From assembly GCA_947177425.1 (NCBI GenBank), contig CAMWUN010000003.1, positions 1-64,000 of the forward strand: DNA of 64,000 nt, given 5' to 3'. This DNA is from an uncultured bacterium (GTDB lineage Bacteria > Bacillota > Clostridia > Lachnospirales > Lachnospiraceae). This document shows positions 1 to 8,636 of this stretch, in pieces. The notes under the pieces were generated by a model that saw nothing but the letters and a program-made list of their open reading frames with translations, did not search any database and was not told the DNA's origin. Both the position numbers and the translations under genes were made by a program. Position 1 is the stretch's first letter; the number at the start of each line of letters is the position of its first letter.

Positions 1-35
1 TTTACTGCGCTGGTCGTAAGAAAGTGATTCGAGAG

Positions 36-110
36 TGCAAAAATCCCATTGCCGGAGGCAATTTTCTATGGATTTTTGCATGTTACTGGTCACGGAGTGA
101 ACAGTAATGC
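36..110. repeat. Palindromic intergenic element with two nested hairpins
   Basis: Two inverted repeats lie back to back upstream of comM. The first pairs 36-46 (TGCAAAAATCC) with 70-80 (GGATTTTTGCA) and encloses a second perfect stem, ATTGCC (48-53) with GGCAAT (57-62), around a GGA loop. The second pairs TTACTG (83-88) with CAGTAA (102-107) and encloses TCAC/GTGA, again around GGA. GCA at 78-80 could pair with TGC at 108-110, so the two structures compete. No coding region is seen in 1-213. It looks like a REP-type repeat or a structured leader; which one is not decidable here. Confidence 0.55.
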
Positions 111-213
111 TGTATTTTCTTTCAGCGCCAGTATTGCTGGCATATTCATTTTTAATTTGGCACATCATTTTTTTCCCAGAGTAATTAAGGAATAAGATTC
201 AGGAGGTAGTTAT

Positions 214-1782
214 TTGTTCAGTACAATTTTATCAGGAACGATTGTCGGCATGGAGAGCCGTCTGGTGGAGGTGGAAGTGGATTTATCTGCCGGTCTGCCC
301 TGTTTTGTTATGGTGGGCAAGCTTGGGGCGGAGGTGAAAGAGTCCGGCGAGCGGGTCAGGATTGCCCTGAAAAATGCAGGGATTATCATACCGCCCATGC
401 ATATTTCCATCAATCTTTCCCCGGCAGGATTCAGGAAGGAAGGGACAGGATTTGACCTGCCTATTGCAGTGGGCGTTCTGGACGCTCTTGGCAGGCTTCC
501 GGCGGGATGTGGGAAAGATATGCTGATTTTGGGAGAACTGGGGCTGAACGGGGAAATCAGGCAGACGAAAGGTGTGCTGCCTTTAGCGGTCAGTGCTGTA
601 AAAGCAGGAATCCGGCAGTGCCTGGTTCCGGTGCAGAATGCAAAAGAAGCAGCCGCCGCTAAGGGGATGAAATCTGTAGGCGTCTCCCACTTGGGACAGG
701 TAATGGCGTATTTAAAGCTATCTGGGGAAAAAAGGGATATGCTCATCAGGCCGGAAAAGGAGGAGCCGGAGAGTTTGCTTCAGGAGTCACGTCAAAAGGA
801 AGAAGAGGAAGAAAGGCTGGATTTTGCCGATATTATGGGGCAGGAAAGCGTAAAGCGCGCAGCCCTTATTGCAGCCGCCGGATTTCACCATATGCTGATT
901 ACAGGGCCGCCGGGGGCCGGGAAAACCATGATTGCAAGGAGGATGTCCACCATCCTTCCGCCCCTTACCTTAGAAGAAAGCCTTGAGGTGTCTTCCGTTT
1001 ACAGCATAGCGGGAAGGCTTCCGGCAGAGAAAGGACTGATTACCCGGAGACCTTTCTTAAGCCCCCATCATACCGTGACGCCTGCAGCTTTATCCGGAGG
1101 AGGGAGGATACCGGGGCCGGGAATTATCAGCCTCAGCCACCGTGGAATTCTTTTTTTGGACGAACTGCCTGAATTTAAGCGCCAGACCCTGGATTTACTT
1201 CGTCAGCCTTTGGAGGACAAGGAAATACAGATTGCCCGCAGCAGCGGCTGTTTCACTTATCCGGCAGATATGATGCTGGTGGCGGCCATGAACCCCTGCC
1301 CCTGCGGATACTACCCGGACACCGGGCGGTGCCGCTGTACGCCTTTTGAAATTCACAGTTATACAGGCCATATATCAGGGCCGGTTCTGGACAGGATAGA
1401 TATACATGCCGAGGCTTCCCCCATAGAGGTTTCCCAACTGCAGTCCGGGAAAAGAGGGATTAGCAGCGCTTTTATGAGAGAGAGGGTCATGAAAGCGCGG
1501 GACAGGCAGGAAAAAAGATACGCAGGCACTTCTTTCCGCTTTAATTCAGATCTGAAGCCGGGAGATATGGAAAAGTACTGCCCTTTGGGGGAAGGAGAAA
1601 AAGAACTGATGGAGAAGATGTTTCATACCATGCATTTAAGCGCCAGAGCCTACCACAGGGTGCTGAAGGTGGCAAGAACCATTGCGGATTTGGAGGGAAG
1701 CAGAAGGATAGAAGCGAAGCATTTAAGAGAGGCAGTCTGTTACAGGGCAGTGGAACAGGGAGGATACGGGGATGATAAATGA
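214..1782 (+). CDS. comM: ComM/YifB-family Mg-chelatase-like AAA+ ATPase
   Basis: Family role: ComM is a cytoplasmic AAA+ helicase-like ATPase that promotes branch migration during integration of transforming DNA in competent bacteria; in Firmicutes the family (YifB) is less studied. The 522 residues are the usual full length. Residues 1-170 form the N-terminal Lon-protease-like (subunit ChlI) domain, followed by a charged linker near 180-200. The Walker A GPPGAGKT is at about 231-238 and Walker B (ILFLDE) at about 312-317. A cysteine cluster (CPCGYY...CRC) lies near 364-378, as in the family. The TTG start at 214 is chosen because AGGAGG at 201-206 precedes it by seven bases. It overlaps dprA by 11 bases, so the two are translated together. 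Confidence 0.93.
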   Translation: MFSTILSGTIVGMESRLVEVEVDLSAGLPCFVMVGKLGAEVKESGERVRIALKNAGIIIPPMHISINLSPAGFRKEGTGFDLPIAVGVLDALGRLPAGCGKDMLILGELGLNGEIRQTKGVLPLAVSAVKAGIRQCLVPVQNAKEAAAAKGMKSVGVSHLGQVMAYLKLSGEKRDMLIRPEKEEPESLLQESRQKEEEEERLDFADIMGQESVKRAALIAAAGFHHMLITGPPGAGKTMIARRMSTILPPLTLEESLEVSSVYSIAGRLPAEKGLITRRPFLSPHHTVTPAALSGGGRIPGPGIISLSHRGILFLDELPEFKRQTLDLLRQPLEDKEIQIARSSGCFTYPADMMLVAAMNPCPCGYYPDTGRCRCTPFEIHSYTGHISGPVLDRIDIHAEASPIEVSQLQSGKRGISSAFMRERVMKARDRQEKRYAGTSFRFNSDLKPGDMEKYCPLGEGEKELMEKMFHTMHLSARAYHRVLKVARTIADLEGSRRIEAKHLREAVCYRAVEQGGYGDDK

Positions 1783-2935
1783 GGAAGAAAAAATATGCCG
1801 GTTCCGGCTTCATAACTGGCCCGGCGTAGGGGACAGGACAATTGAAAAACTTTTAGATTACTTTGGAAGTGCGTGGGAAGCCTGTCACGGGACGGAGGAG
1901 GACTTAAAGCAGGTTCTGCGGGAAAAGACAGCGGTGCAGGCAGCAGCGTTTAACAGGACTTTTGATGGTAAAAAGGCTTATAACAGAATGCGGGAAAAGG
2001 GGATTGTATTTTATACCAGGGACGACAGGGAATATCCTTCCAGGCTGCGGAAGCTGAATCCGCCGCCCTTTGCCATTTACTGTCTTGGCAGGCTGCCTGC
2101 GGACGAAGGGCCTGCGGCTGCCATTATCGGCGCAAGAGAATGCTCCGAGTATGGAATCCATATGGCGAGAGCCTTTGCGGAGGGCTTTGCCAAAGCCGGG
2201 ATTGCTGTAGTAAGCGGCATGGCAAGAGGGATAGATGGAATCAGCCAGAAGGCCGCCCTTGCCTGCGGGGGAGAAACTTATGCTGTTCTTGGCAGCGGCG
2301 CTGATGTATGCTATCCAGCCTCTAACCGGGAGTTATATTGCAGGATTGTGGAAGGAGGTGGCGGCATTTTGTCTATTTTTCCGCCGGGAACCATGCCTTT
2401 AAAACAGCAGTTCCCAGAAAGAAACCGTATTGTGGCAGGGCTTTCTGATTTGGTTCTGGTGGTGGAAGCGAGACAGAAGAGCGGTACGTGGATTACCGTA
2501 GATATGGCGCTGGAACAGGGAAAAAATGTTTATGCGGTGCCGGGACGGCTGACGGACAGATTAAGCGACGGATGTAATCTGCTAATCCGGCAGGGCGCCG
2601 GAATTGCCCTTTCGCCGGAAGATATCATTGCAGAGACGGTCCTTCTTGGAAACAGGAAGCAGTGGGGACAGACGGCGCCTGCAAAGAAGAAGGGAGGGGA
2701 AGAGACAGAAAGCAAAGGGGTTTTGGACGGGAAAACAGCAGACGGAGAGAACTGTGAGGAAATTTTACAGTTTCTGGACTATTATCCCAAATCAGTGGAT
2801 GCGATAGCAAAGGACATGGAACTGAACGGTGTAAAGACAGAAATTTCGGAAATTTTCTCAAGATTAACCGAATTGTGCATAAGTGAAAAAGCGAAGCAGA
2901 TATCAGGGAAATATTTTGTGAAAATTGACAAATAG
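1772..2935 (+). CDS. dprA: DNA processing protein DprA
   Basis: DprA binds incoming single-stranded DNA and loads RecA during transformation; it is widely conserved even in species not known to be competent. The 387 residues carry an N-terminal helix-hairpin-helix-like segment (WPGVGDRTIEKLL), the Rossmann-type DNA_processg_A core (from about residue 115, with SGMARGIDG, the S/G-rich ATVLGSG-like loop, and FPERNRIVAGLS), and a C-terminal winged-helix-like tail after a Lys/Glu-rich linker. The start at 1772 overlaps the comM stop and has GGAGG at 1760-1764. In Bacillus the next gene downstream is topA; here topA is 24 kb away, beyond the accessory block. Confidence 0.94.
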   Translation: MINEEEKICRFRLHNWPGVGDRTIEKLLDYFGSAWEACHGTEEDLKQVLREKTAVQAAAFNRTFDGKKAYNRMREKGIVFYTRDDREYPSRLRKLNPPPFAIYCLGRLPADEGPAAAIIGARECSEYGIHMARAFAEGFAKAGIAVVSGMARGIDGISQKAALACGGETYAVLGSGADVCYPASNRELYCRIVEGGGGILSIFPPGTMPLKQQFPERNRIVAGLSDLVLVVEARQKSGTWITVDMALEQGKNVYAVPGRLTDRLSDGCNLLIRQGAGIALSPEDIIAETVLLGNRKQWGQTAPAKKKGGEETESKGVLDGKTADGENCEEILQFLDYYPKSVDAIAKDMELNGVKTEISEIFSRLTELCISEKAKQISGKYFVKIDK

Positions 2936-2947
2936 TGCATAAATTAG

Positions 2948-2976
2948 TTGACATAGGATGCCCTTTACTATATCAT
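2948..2976 (+). promoter_or_regulatory. Sigma-A-type promoter candidate for the HD-GYP gene and possibly the surface operon
   Basis: A consensus -35 TTGACA (2948-2953) is followed after 17 bases by TATCAT (2971-2976). It lies just past the dprA stop, in the only gap of any size (110 bases) before the accessory block, with the HD-GYP start about 70 bases downstream. No terminator follows dprA, so read-through from comM-dprA is also possible. No clear promoter is seen between here and 24454, so this site may drive the whole surface operon. Confidence 0.5.
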
Positions 2977-3045
2977 TTTTTATATACACTTCATATTATT
3001 TGTTCTTTTTTATGTAAGATTTGACAGCTTTTGGGGTACCTGACG

Positions 3046-3687
3046 ATGATAGTAAATGAAAAGGATAAAGTAAAACCTTCTGAAACAGGATGTTTTCCGA
3101 ATCTGGACGCTCTTTGGAGTACTTTTCCCAGAAATACCAGAGTACACATGGAGCAGGTTGGAAAATATGCAGATCTGATGTATCAATTCATGATGAAAAC
3201 CAACATGGAAAATGTGAGCGAAATTTTGGGAGGAGAATTCAGAAATGTGAGCGGACAGATTTTTGCCCTTCACGATGTGGGAAGGCATTATATCCCTTTT
3301 GCCTTATTAAATAAAGTAGGAAAACTGACACCGGAAGAACTGCAGACAATTAAAGATCACACAGTCAATGCAAGGCGGGCAATGAAAACCATCTACAGAC
3401 AGCCGTTTTCAGATGAAGTTATGAAAAGATGGGAAGAAATATCCGTATACCACCATGAAAGGTTTGACGGAACGGGATATCCGGAGGGACGCGCCGGCAC
3501 GGAAATTCCTCTTGGGGCCAGGATTTGTGCTATTGCGGATACTTATGAGGGGATTGTAAGCTGGAAACCTTACAAGAAGAAGCAGACCACGAGGCAGGAA
3601 GCGTCAGGGATTATTGAAAGCGAAGCGGGAAAACAGTTCCAGCCGGAACTTGTAGAAGTATTTAAACATTGTGTGGCGTTTTTTTAA
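3046..3687 (+). CDS. Stand-alone HD-GYP domain protein, predicted cyclic-di-GMP phosphodiesterase
   Basis: HD-GYP proteins hydrolyse cyclic-di-GMP. This one is 213 residues with no sensor or receiver domain. Visible family motifs: H76-D77 of the HD signature, H105, the H136-H137 pair in YHHERFDGTGYP with GYP at 144-146, and D165 in the ADTYEG segment. The HDxGK lysine is replaced by arginine (HDVGR); activity is therefore likely but not certain. ATG 3046 is preferred over TTG 3031 because GGGG at 3033-3036 lies nine bases upstream. The following gene starts 32 bases downstream. With the GGDEF/EAL gene at 24580 it brackets the surface operon, suggesting cyclic-di-GMP control, which is inference. 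Confidence 0.8.
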   Translation: MIVNEKDKVKPSETGCFPNLDALWSTFPRNTRVHMEQVGKYADLMYQFMMKTNMENVSEILGGEFRNVSGQIFALHDVGRHYIPFALLNKVGKLTPEELQTIKDHTVNARRAMKTIYRQPFSDEVMKRWEEISVYHHERFDGTGYPEGRAGTEIPLGARICAIADTYEGIVSWKPYKKKQTTRQEASGIIESEAGKQFQPELVEVFKHCVAFF

Positions 3688-3719
3688 ATGAAAGGAAGAA
3701 ACTGCGCCGGAAGACGTGG

Positions 3720-4679
3720 ATGCAGAATATGGGCGATAAGAAAGGTTTTCAAAAAGTGAAAAGGGAGCGCACAGCGCCGGATAAAGCAGCCTCCCCGGGC
3801 CAAAAGGAAAAACTGCCAGGGCGTACGCTGATAAGCAGGTTCGACTGGCTAAACCGCTTTAAACACTGGTATTTGGGCGGAATCAGCCTCTTTAGGGGGC
3901 TTTTTCGCGTGCATGCGGCCAAGCAGACGATTTTTCTTATCATCAGTTCTTTGTCTGTCTGCTTTGTTATGGCGGCATTTTATACGAATTCGGGGGAGTT
4001 CGTGGTGAAGGTGGACAGGAAGATGGCACGGGACGGTTTTTTTCTGTCGGAAATCCCCAACTTTGATGAACGGCTTATTACCCTTCATGCGGAAGCGCTG
4101 GTGGATGCCACCAATATCAGTATCTATAACATAGGAAGCGATGTGATGGATATTGACGGGGTGCATCACGGTTCGGATTATTTTGCCTATACATTTTATG
4201 CCAAGAATCTTACAGGTTCCACGCTGGATTACCGTTATACCCTGTATGTCAGACATCATACCAAAGGAATTGAGGAGGCGGCATGGATTATGCTTTTCCA
4301 CAACGGAAAGCAGGAGATTTTTGCGAAGATGAACAAGAACGGTTATCCAGAGACACAGTATTCGGAATATGAGTTTCCTTTTCAGGAATATGCAAAGTAT
4401 CCGGACAGGCAGCAGACTACCATCAGCCGGAAAGATCCAGGGCATATTACCCAGGAGATAATTGACAGGCAGCAGTTTGACTATCTGGACGGTATTTTCC
4501 AGTTGAATACCGTGCCTTTTGCTTCCGACAGAACCATATGCACGGGGCTTAGGGAGGATTTTGAGCATGAGGGAATGGATAAGTTTACGGTGGTGATCTG
4601 GTTAGAGGGGGAAGACCCGGAATGTGTGGACAGGATTATTGGAGGGGAAATTGAACTGGCAATGAGTTTTACATATTAG
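3720..4679 (+). CDS. TasA/camelysin-like membrane-exported protein with long cytoplasmic N-tail
   Basis: About 320 residues. A basic N-terminal tail of ~70 residues precedes one hydrophobic segment (about 71-88) ending in AAFYTNSG, reminiscent of the (A)xWFT ending of SipW-type leaders. The extracellular part has the Tyr/Asn-rich pattern of TasA-like beta-sandwich proteins (DYFAYTFYAKNLTGS), and its C-terminal motif (IWLEGEDPEC, then hydrophobic strands) recurs in the next gene (IWIEGTDDDC). ATG 3720 is chosen, with CGGAAG at 3708-3713; a TTG at 3669 inside the HD-GYP gene would add 17 residues. It is the first gene of the surface operon. A structural or anchoring subunit is inferred, not shown. 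Confidence 0.65.
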   Translation: MQNMGDKKGFQKVKRERTAPDKAASPGQKEKLPGRTLISRFDWLNRFKHWYLGGISLFRGLFRVHAAKQTIFLIISSLSVCFVMAAFYTNSGEFVVKVDRKMARDGFFLSEIPNFDERLITLHAEALVDATNISIYNIGSDVMDIDGVHHGSDYFAYTFYAKNLTGSTLDYRYTLYVRHHTKGIEEAAWIMLFHNGKQEIFAKMNKNGYPETQYSEYEFPFQEYAKYPDRQQTTISRKDPGHITQEIIDRQQFDYLDGIFQLNTVPFASDRTICTGLREDFEHEGMDKFTVVIWLEGEDPECVDRIIGGEIELAMSFTY

Positions 4680-4701
4680 TACTTTTTAATAAAGCAGAGA
4701 T

Positions 4702-5673
4702 ATGAGAGGGAATGAGTCGGTTATGGGAAAAGGAAAAAGCAAAAGGGCATATGAGAACGGGGCGGAAAATAAAAAAATATCTCCGGCAGGGAAAAAGGCA
4801 GGCGGCGCAGGATGGCTAAAATCAAAACTTCTGGTATGCCTTATGTATGTGGCTGTCCTTTCCACGGCCACTTACGCCTGGTTTACTCTGAACAATAAGC
4901 CCAAGGTATTCAACCTTTCGCTGACGGCAGGAGGAGCGGCGGATTTGCTGATTGCCGATGATTTGGGAGGCGGTCCCGGGGAGTATAGCGAGAAGCTTGA
5001 CCTGCAGACGGCGAACCAGACGCCTGTCGCCATGATGGATATGGAACTGAACCCAGTCACCACGGATAACGCAAGAACCTTTTATGAACCGGTCTATGAG
5101 GGAAGCAGCGTTACCAGCGTGAAGGAAATTACGGATGTTACGGAACTGAACCGGAGTTATGTATACCAGAAGACCTTTTACCTGAAGGCGGGAAGCATTA
5201 AGACAAAGAGCGGCAAAAAGGTAAGTTCCAGAGTGAAGTCATACGATATCATGCTTTTGGGGCCGGAACAGCATGAGGAGTTCAGCGGATGTGTAATTGA
5301 ACAGAAGTCAGGGTCTTCTGCAGAAGCTTCTGCGGCCAACTCTATCAGAATTGCGTTTATTGTGGAGGGGCAGGATGAGATTCCCATTTACGAGCCAAAC
5401 AGCAGTCAGCATAACGGCGGCGACAAGGCCACAAACGCGGTCAGTTACGGCAATTACAAGACCTTAAAGCAGCCCTCCCCCGGCGGGGAATTTGCAGACG
5501 GGGAGAACGGCAATTCCAAAACGCTTTTTACTATCAGAGAGGAAGAGGACGTGCTGGTGACGATGCTCATCTGGATTGAGGGGACGGACGATGACTGCAC
5601 AAACTCCATCCAGATGGACGATATTGTGGGAAATATCCAGTTTACTTCTAAGGATGCAGAAGATGCCAGATAG
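4702..5673 (+). CDS. SipW-dependent TasA/camelysin-like exported protein
   Basis: 323 residues. A lysine-rich tail (1-41) precedes a hydrophobic stretch (about 42-57) that runs into ATYAWFT (56-62), the signature of leaders cut by SipW-type signal peptidases. After cleavage an extracellular domain of roughly 260 residues remains, with a Thr/Ser/Gly composition and the C-terminal motif LIWIEGTDDDC followed by short strands, matching the protein encoded just upstream. TasA-family proteins polymerise into biofilm fibres in Bacillus; that role here is inferred from leader type and the linked peptidase. The start is uncertain: ATG 4702 has a weak ribosome site, and ATG 4723 is the alternative. Confidence 0.72.
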   Translation: MRGNESVMGKGKSKRAYENGAENKKISPAGKKAGGAGWLKSKLLVCLMYVAVLSTATYAWFTLNNKPKVFNLSLTAGGAADLLIADDLGGGPGEYSEKLDLQTANQTPVAMMDMELNPVTTDNARTFYEPVYEGSSVTSVKEITDVTELNRSYVYQKTFYLKAGSIKTKSGKKVSSRVKSYDIMLLGPEQHEEFSGCVIEQKSGSSAEASAANSIRIAFIVEGQDEIPIYEPNSSQHNGGDKATNAVSYGNYKTLKQPSPGGEFADGENGNSKTLFTIREEEDVLVTMLIWIEGTDDDCTNSIQMDDIVGNIQFTSKDAEDAR

Positions 5674-5685
5674 AAAGGACATGCC

Positions 5686-7281
5686 ATGAATGCATTTTTT
5701 TACTACTTTTATAATTTTATGAGAAGCATTTTTGAGCATATATGGAATGTGCTGGTGGCAATTAAGGATGCAATTATCGGCATATTTGATATCCGTTATT
5801 ATATGGAACTGTTCAGCACTTACAAGGACGAACTTTCCCCGCTGGGCTGGTTTTTTGCCATTGTGGTACATATTCTTCTGATTCTTCTGCTGTCCCTTTT
5901 TGTATTTCTGGTATGGAAGGGGCTTAAGGTGCTTTTCCGGTTTAAGGTTCCGGTGATTGAATACGAGAAGATGAAGGATGAAGTGGTGACATTAAAACGG
6001 GAAATTATGAAGGCAAATTATGAGAAGGATAAGATACTTGCCATGAAGATTTCTGAACTTGGAATGGAAATCAATCCTGATTTGCTGGAAACACCCAATG
6101 AACTGCTCAAAAAGGGAATGGCAGAGGAAAAAGATGAGACGAAGCAGAGGGAAGCAGGAGAGGAAGCCGTAGAAATAGTGGAGACGGCAGAGAAGAGATT
6201 TCCCAGGCTGTCCGGTGTGGACGTTTTTTACAAAAATCCTGACTATCAGCCGCCAGTGTACAATAATACCATTACGCTGGAGGAATTGTGCATCAATTTC
6301 AGGAATTATGCCGCCAGCAGGCTGGGACTGTATTATGAACTGGAGGTCATGAAGCAGACATTTGCCTCTTTTGGAGCGGCAAAAATGCTGATTTTCCAAG
6401 GAATTTCCGGTACAGGCAAGACCTCTCTTCCCTATGCTTTCGGGCAGTTTATCCAGAATCCGAGTGTTATCTGTTCTGTGCAGCCCTCCTGGAGGGATCG
6501 TACGGAATTGTTTGGCTATTATAATGATTTTACCAGAAAATATACAGAGACAGACTTTCTAAAGACTCTTTATGAAGCCCATTATTATGACGACCCCAGA
6601 ATCGTTATTTTGGACGAGATGAATATAGCAAGAGTGGAATACTATTTTGCTGAGATGCTTTCTATTCTGGAACTGCCAAGGGAAGAGGAGCGGTATGTGT
6701 CGGTGGTATCCAATACAGCAGCCAACGATCCTGACCTTATGGAGGAAGGCAAAATCCAGATTCCCAGCAATGTATGGTATGTGGGGACCATCAATAACGA
6801 TGACTCCACTTTCGCCGTGGCGGATAAGGTTTATGACCGTGCAATTCCCATTGATTTAGACGACCGGGCGGAATTCTTCGAGGCTCCTGACACAGAACCC
6901 ATGCGCCTTAGTTATAAGCATCTGGGAAAATTATATCGGGAGGCGAAAGAAAAGTATCCGGTATCGGAGGAAAACCTGATGCTTCTGGAGAGGCTGGACA
7001 AATATCTGGTGGATCATTTCCGGCTGACCTTTGGAAACCGTATCATGCGGCAGGTGCAGGAATTCGTCCCCTGCTATGTTGCCTGTGGGGGCTTAGAGAC
7101 AGACGGGATAGATTTCATGTTTGCAAAGAAAATTTTGCGTAAGTTCGAGTCCCTGGGGCTTGGGTTTATCCGGGATGAACTGGACAGCCTTGTGGTTTAC
7201 CTGGAACATGAATTCGGAAGCGAAAATATGAAAATCAGCAAAGAATATCTGGCACGGCTTAAGAAAATGAGCGGAAGCTGA
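5686..7281 (+). CDS. Membrane-anchored McrB-like AAA+ ATPase
   Basis: 531 residues. The N-terminus has an amphipathic or hydrophobic stretch (1-38) and a clear transmembrane segment (about 54-78), then a charged coiled-coil-like linker (90-165). The AAA+ module follows: Walker A GISGTGKT (about 240-247), Walker B VILDEMN (about 307-313) with the McrB-like continuation (A)RVEYYFAEMLS.LE, sensor-1 segment VGTINNDDST, and an Arg-finger-like YDRAI. McrB relatives are normally soluble GTP/ATP motors paired with McrC nucleases. Here the motor is fixed to the membrane and lies among exported-protein genes, so a role in surface assembly or secretion is inferred. The alternative, a diverged restriction/defence motor, is weaker because no nuclease motif is visible in its partner. 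Confidence 0.8.
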   Translation: MNAFFYYFYNFMRSIFEHIWNVLVAIKDAIIGIFDIRYYMELFSTYKDELSPLGWFFAIVVHILLILLLSLFVFLVWKGLKVLFRFKVPVIEYEKMKDEVVTLKREIMKANYEKDKILAMKISELGMEINPDLLETPNELLKKGMAEEKDETKQREAGEEAVEIVETAEKRFPRLSGVDVFYKNPDYQPPVYNNTITLEELCINFRNYAASRLGLYYELEVMKQTFASFGAAKMLIFQGISGTGKTSLPYAFGQFIQNPSVICSVQPSWRDRTELFGYYNDFTRKYTETDFLKTLYEAHYYDDPRIVILDEMNIARVEYYFAEMLSILELPREEERYVSVVSNTAANDPDLMEEGKIQIPSNVWYVGTINNDDSTFAVADKVYDRAIPIDLDDRAEFFEAPDTEPMRLSYKHLGKLYREAKEKYPVSEENLMLLERLDKYLVDHFRLTFGNRIMRQVQEFVPCYVACGGLETDGIDFMFAKKILRKFESLGLGFIRDELDSLVVYLEHEFGSENMKISKEYLARLKKMSGS

Positions 7282-7337
7282 GAGGCGGCAGCGAAGGTAT
7301 CTGAAGGGTTATGCAGAGAGTTGGCTTGGAGAGGGCA

Positions 7338-8636
7338 ATGGCAGAAAACACAGATTATGTACATGAAACTTATTTGAATATGAACCGGGAAGACGTACAG
7401 GAGAGGCTTAAGGAAGATAAGTTTTACAATTATTTCTATAACCTTCTTGAGACGGGCAGCAATTACTGTAAGTTTTCCAATGCCAGGCTGGTAAAAAGTA
7501 TTGACGAGGAGTGGGTGACGGCAATTGAAGATGCCATGCCGTCTCTTCACTATGTCATAACCCATCCACGGAAGTTTATTGAGGAGGACCGGGAAGTGGT
7601 AAATGTGGCCATGGCCCGGAATATTACCACGGAATCCATCAGGCACCTTTTGCAGCACAGCGATCTGATTGACGAGTACAAAAAGGACGGGACGGTCATT
7701 CCCAACCGTATTTTAAATGTGTATAAAGAGGAAAGTCTGAATATATATGAAAACCGTTTTATCTGCACGCTGGTGGCGGAACTGCAGTATTTTGTAAATA
7801 AGCGGTTTAATATGATATTTGAGGCAAGTAAGGATGAGGTGGGCGCTTTTTTTGAACTGCAGTCCCGTGTAGACAATTATACGGAAATGATTGAATATAA
7901 GCTTTCCGTGAGTATCAGGGAGAAACAGACAGATGTAAATAATGAAACGGAAAACACAAATATATTTGCAAGGATTATCAAAATACACCAGCAGATTAAC
8001 ACTCTGGCGTCCACAGAGTTTATTGGCACGATGCGCCGTTATCCGGCAGTTTCCCATCCAATTGTCAAGACAAACGTCATCGGCAGGAATAAGGATTATA
8101 AGGCATGCCACAAGCTTTGGAACTTTATCCATTCCTACAGCAGAGTAGGCTATAAGGTGAATATTGTAAGGCAGGATCCGATTATTTCCAGACAGTTTGA
8201 GAGAGATATTTATAATACAATGATACGGGATTATACCATTCTCCATGATAACATGGAATTTCACAATGATATCAGTATCGAACGGCCCTTAAAAGAAAAA
8301 AAGATGGATGTGAAGCAGATACGGCAGTTTCTTGATGAAATTGTGAGAAATACGGACTTAAGCGATGCAAATTTAAGAAAACTGGTGGTTAAGGAACTGA
8401 CCGATATCCAATCCAGAAGGAAAGCAGAACTTGCCGAGCAGGAACGCATTAACAGACAGAAAGTGAAAGAAATACAGAAAAACCATTCAAAATTGCCGGA
8501 AGATGGAATGCAGGAGACGGAAAAAAACAACATATGGAGTACGAAAAGCGGCGGAAACGCTGGAGAGAGGGCAAAGTTCATGCGCCAGAAGCGGCGTGAA
8601 AAGCTGGCGGCCCGCAAGGCAAAGAAGAAACAATGA
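7338..8636 (+). CDS. DUF2357-like (McrC-type) cytoplasmic partner of the AAA+ ATPase
   Basis: About 432 residues with no signal peptide or membrane segment. The central IYENRFICTLVAEL resembles the ENRF segment typical of DUF2357 proteins, which are usually encoded beside McrB-like ATPases; this assignment is by motif and neighbourhood only. I do not see the PD..(D/E)xK nuclease motif found in McrC-like effectors. The last ~50 residues are very basic (RQKRREKLAARKAKKKQ), suited to contact with nucleic acid or acidic lipid. ATG 7338 is chosen because GGAG at 7328-7331 lies six bases upstream; ATG 7311 has a badly spaced site. Its stop overlaps the signal peptidase start (ATGA), so the two are translationally coupled. 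Confidence 0.6.
   Translation: MAENTDYVHETYLNMNREDVQERLKEDKFYNYFYNLLETGSNYCKFSNARLVKSIDEEWVTAIEDAMPSLHYVITHPRKFIEEDREVVNVAMARNITTESIRHLLQHSDLIDEYKKDGTVIPNRILNVYKEESLNIYENRFICTLVAELQYFVNKRFNMIFEASKDEVGAFFELQSRVDNYTEMIEYKLSVSIREKQTDVNNETENTNIFARIIKIHQQINTLASTEFIGTMRRYPAVSHPIVKTNVIGRNKDYKACHKLWNFIHSYSRVGYKVNIVRQDPIISRQFERDIYNTMIRDYTILHDNMEFHNDISIERPLKEKKMDVKQIRQFLDEIVRNTDLSDANLRKLVVKELTDIQSRRKAELAEQERINRQKVKEIQKNHSKLPEDGMQETEKNNIWSTKSGGNAGERAKFMRQKRREKLAARKAKKKQ

Noticed and set aside
2936-3045. Cyclic-di-GMP riboswitch before the HD-GYP gene
   Set aside because: No sequence resembling the GEMM cores and no suitable helices; only promoter-like elements are visible.
5686-8636. McrBC-type restriction or defence system
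   Set aside because: Considered for the AAA+/DUF2357-like pair, but no nuclease motif is seen, the motor has a membrane anchor, and neighbours are exported proteins. Not fully excluded.
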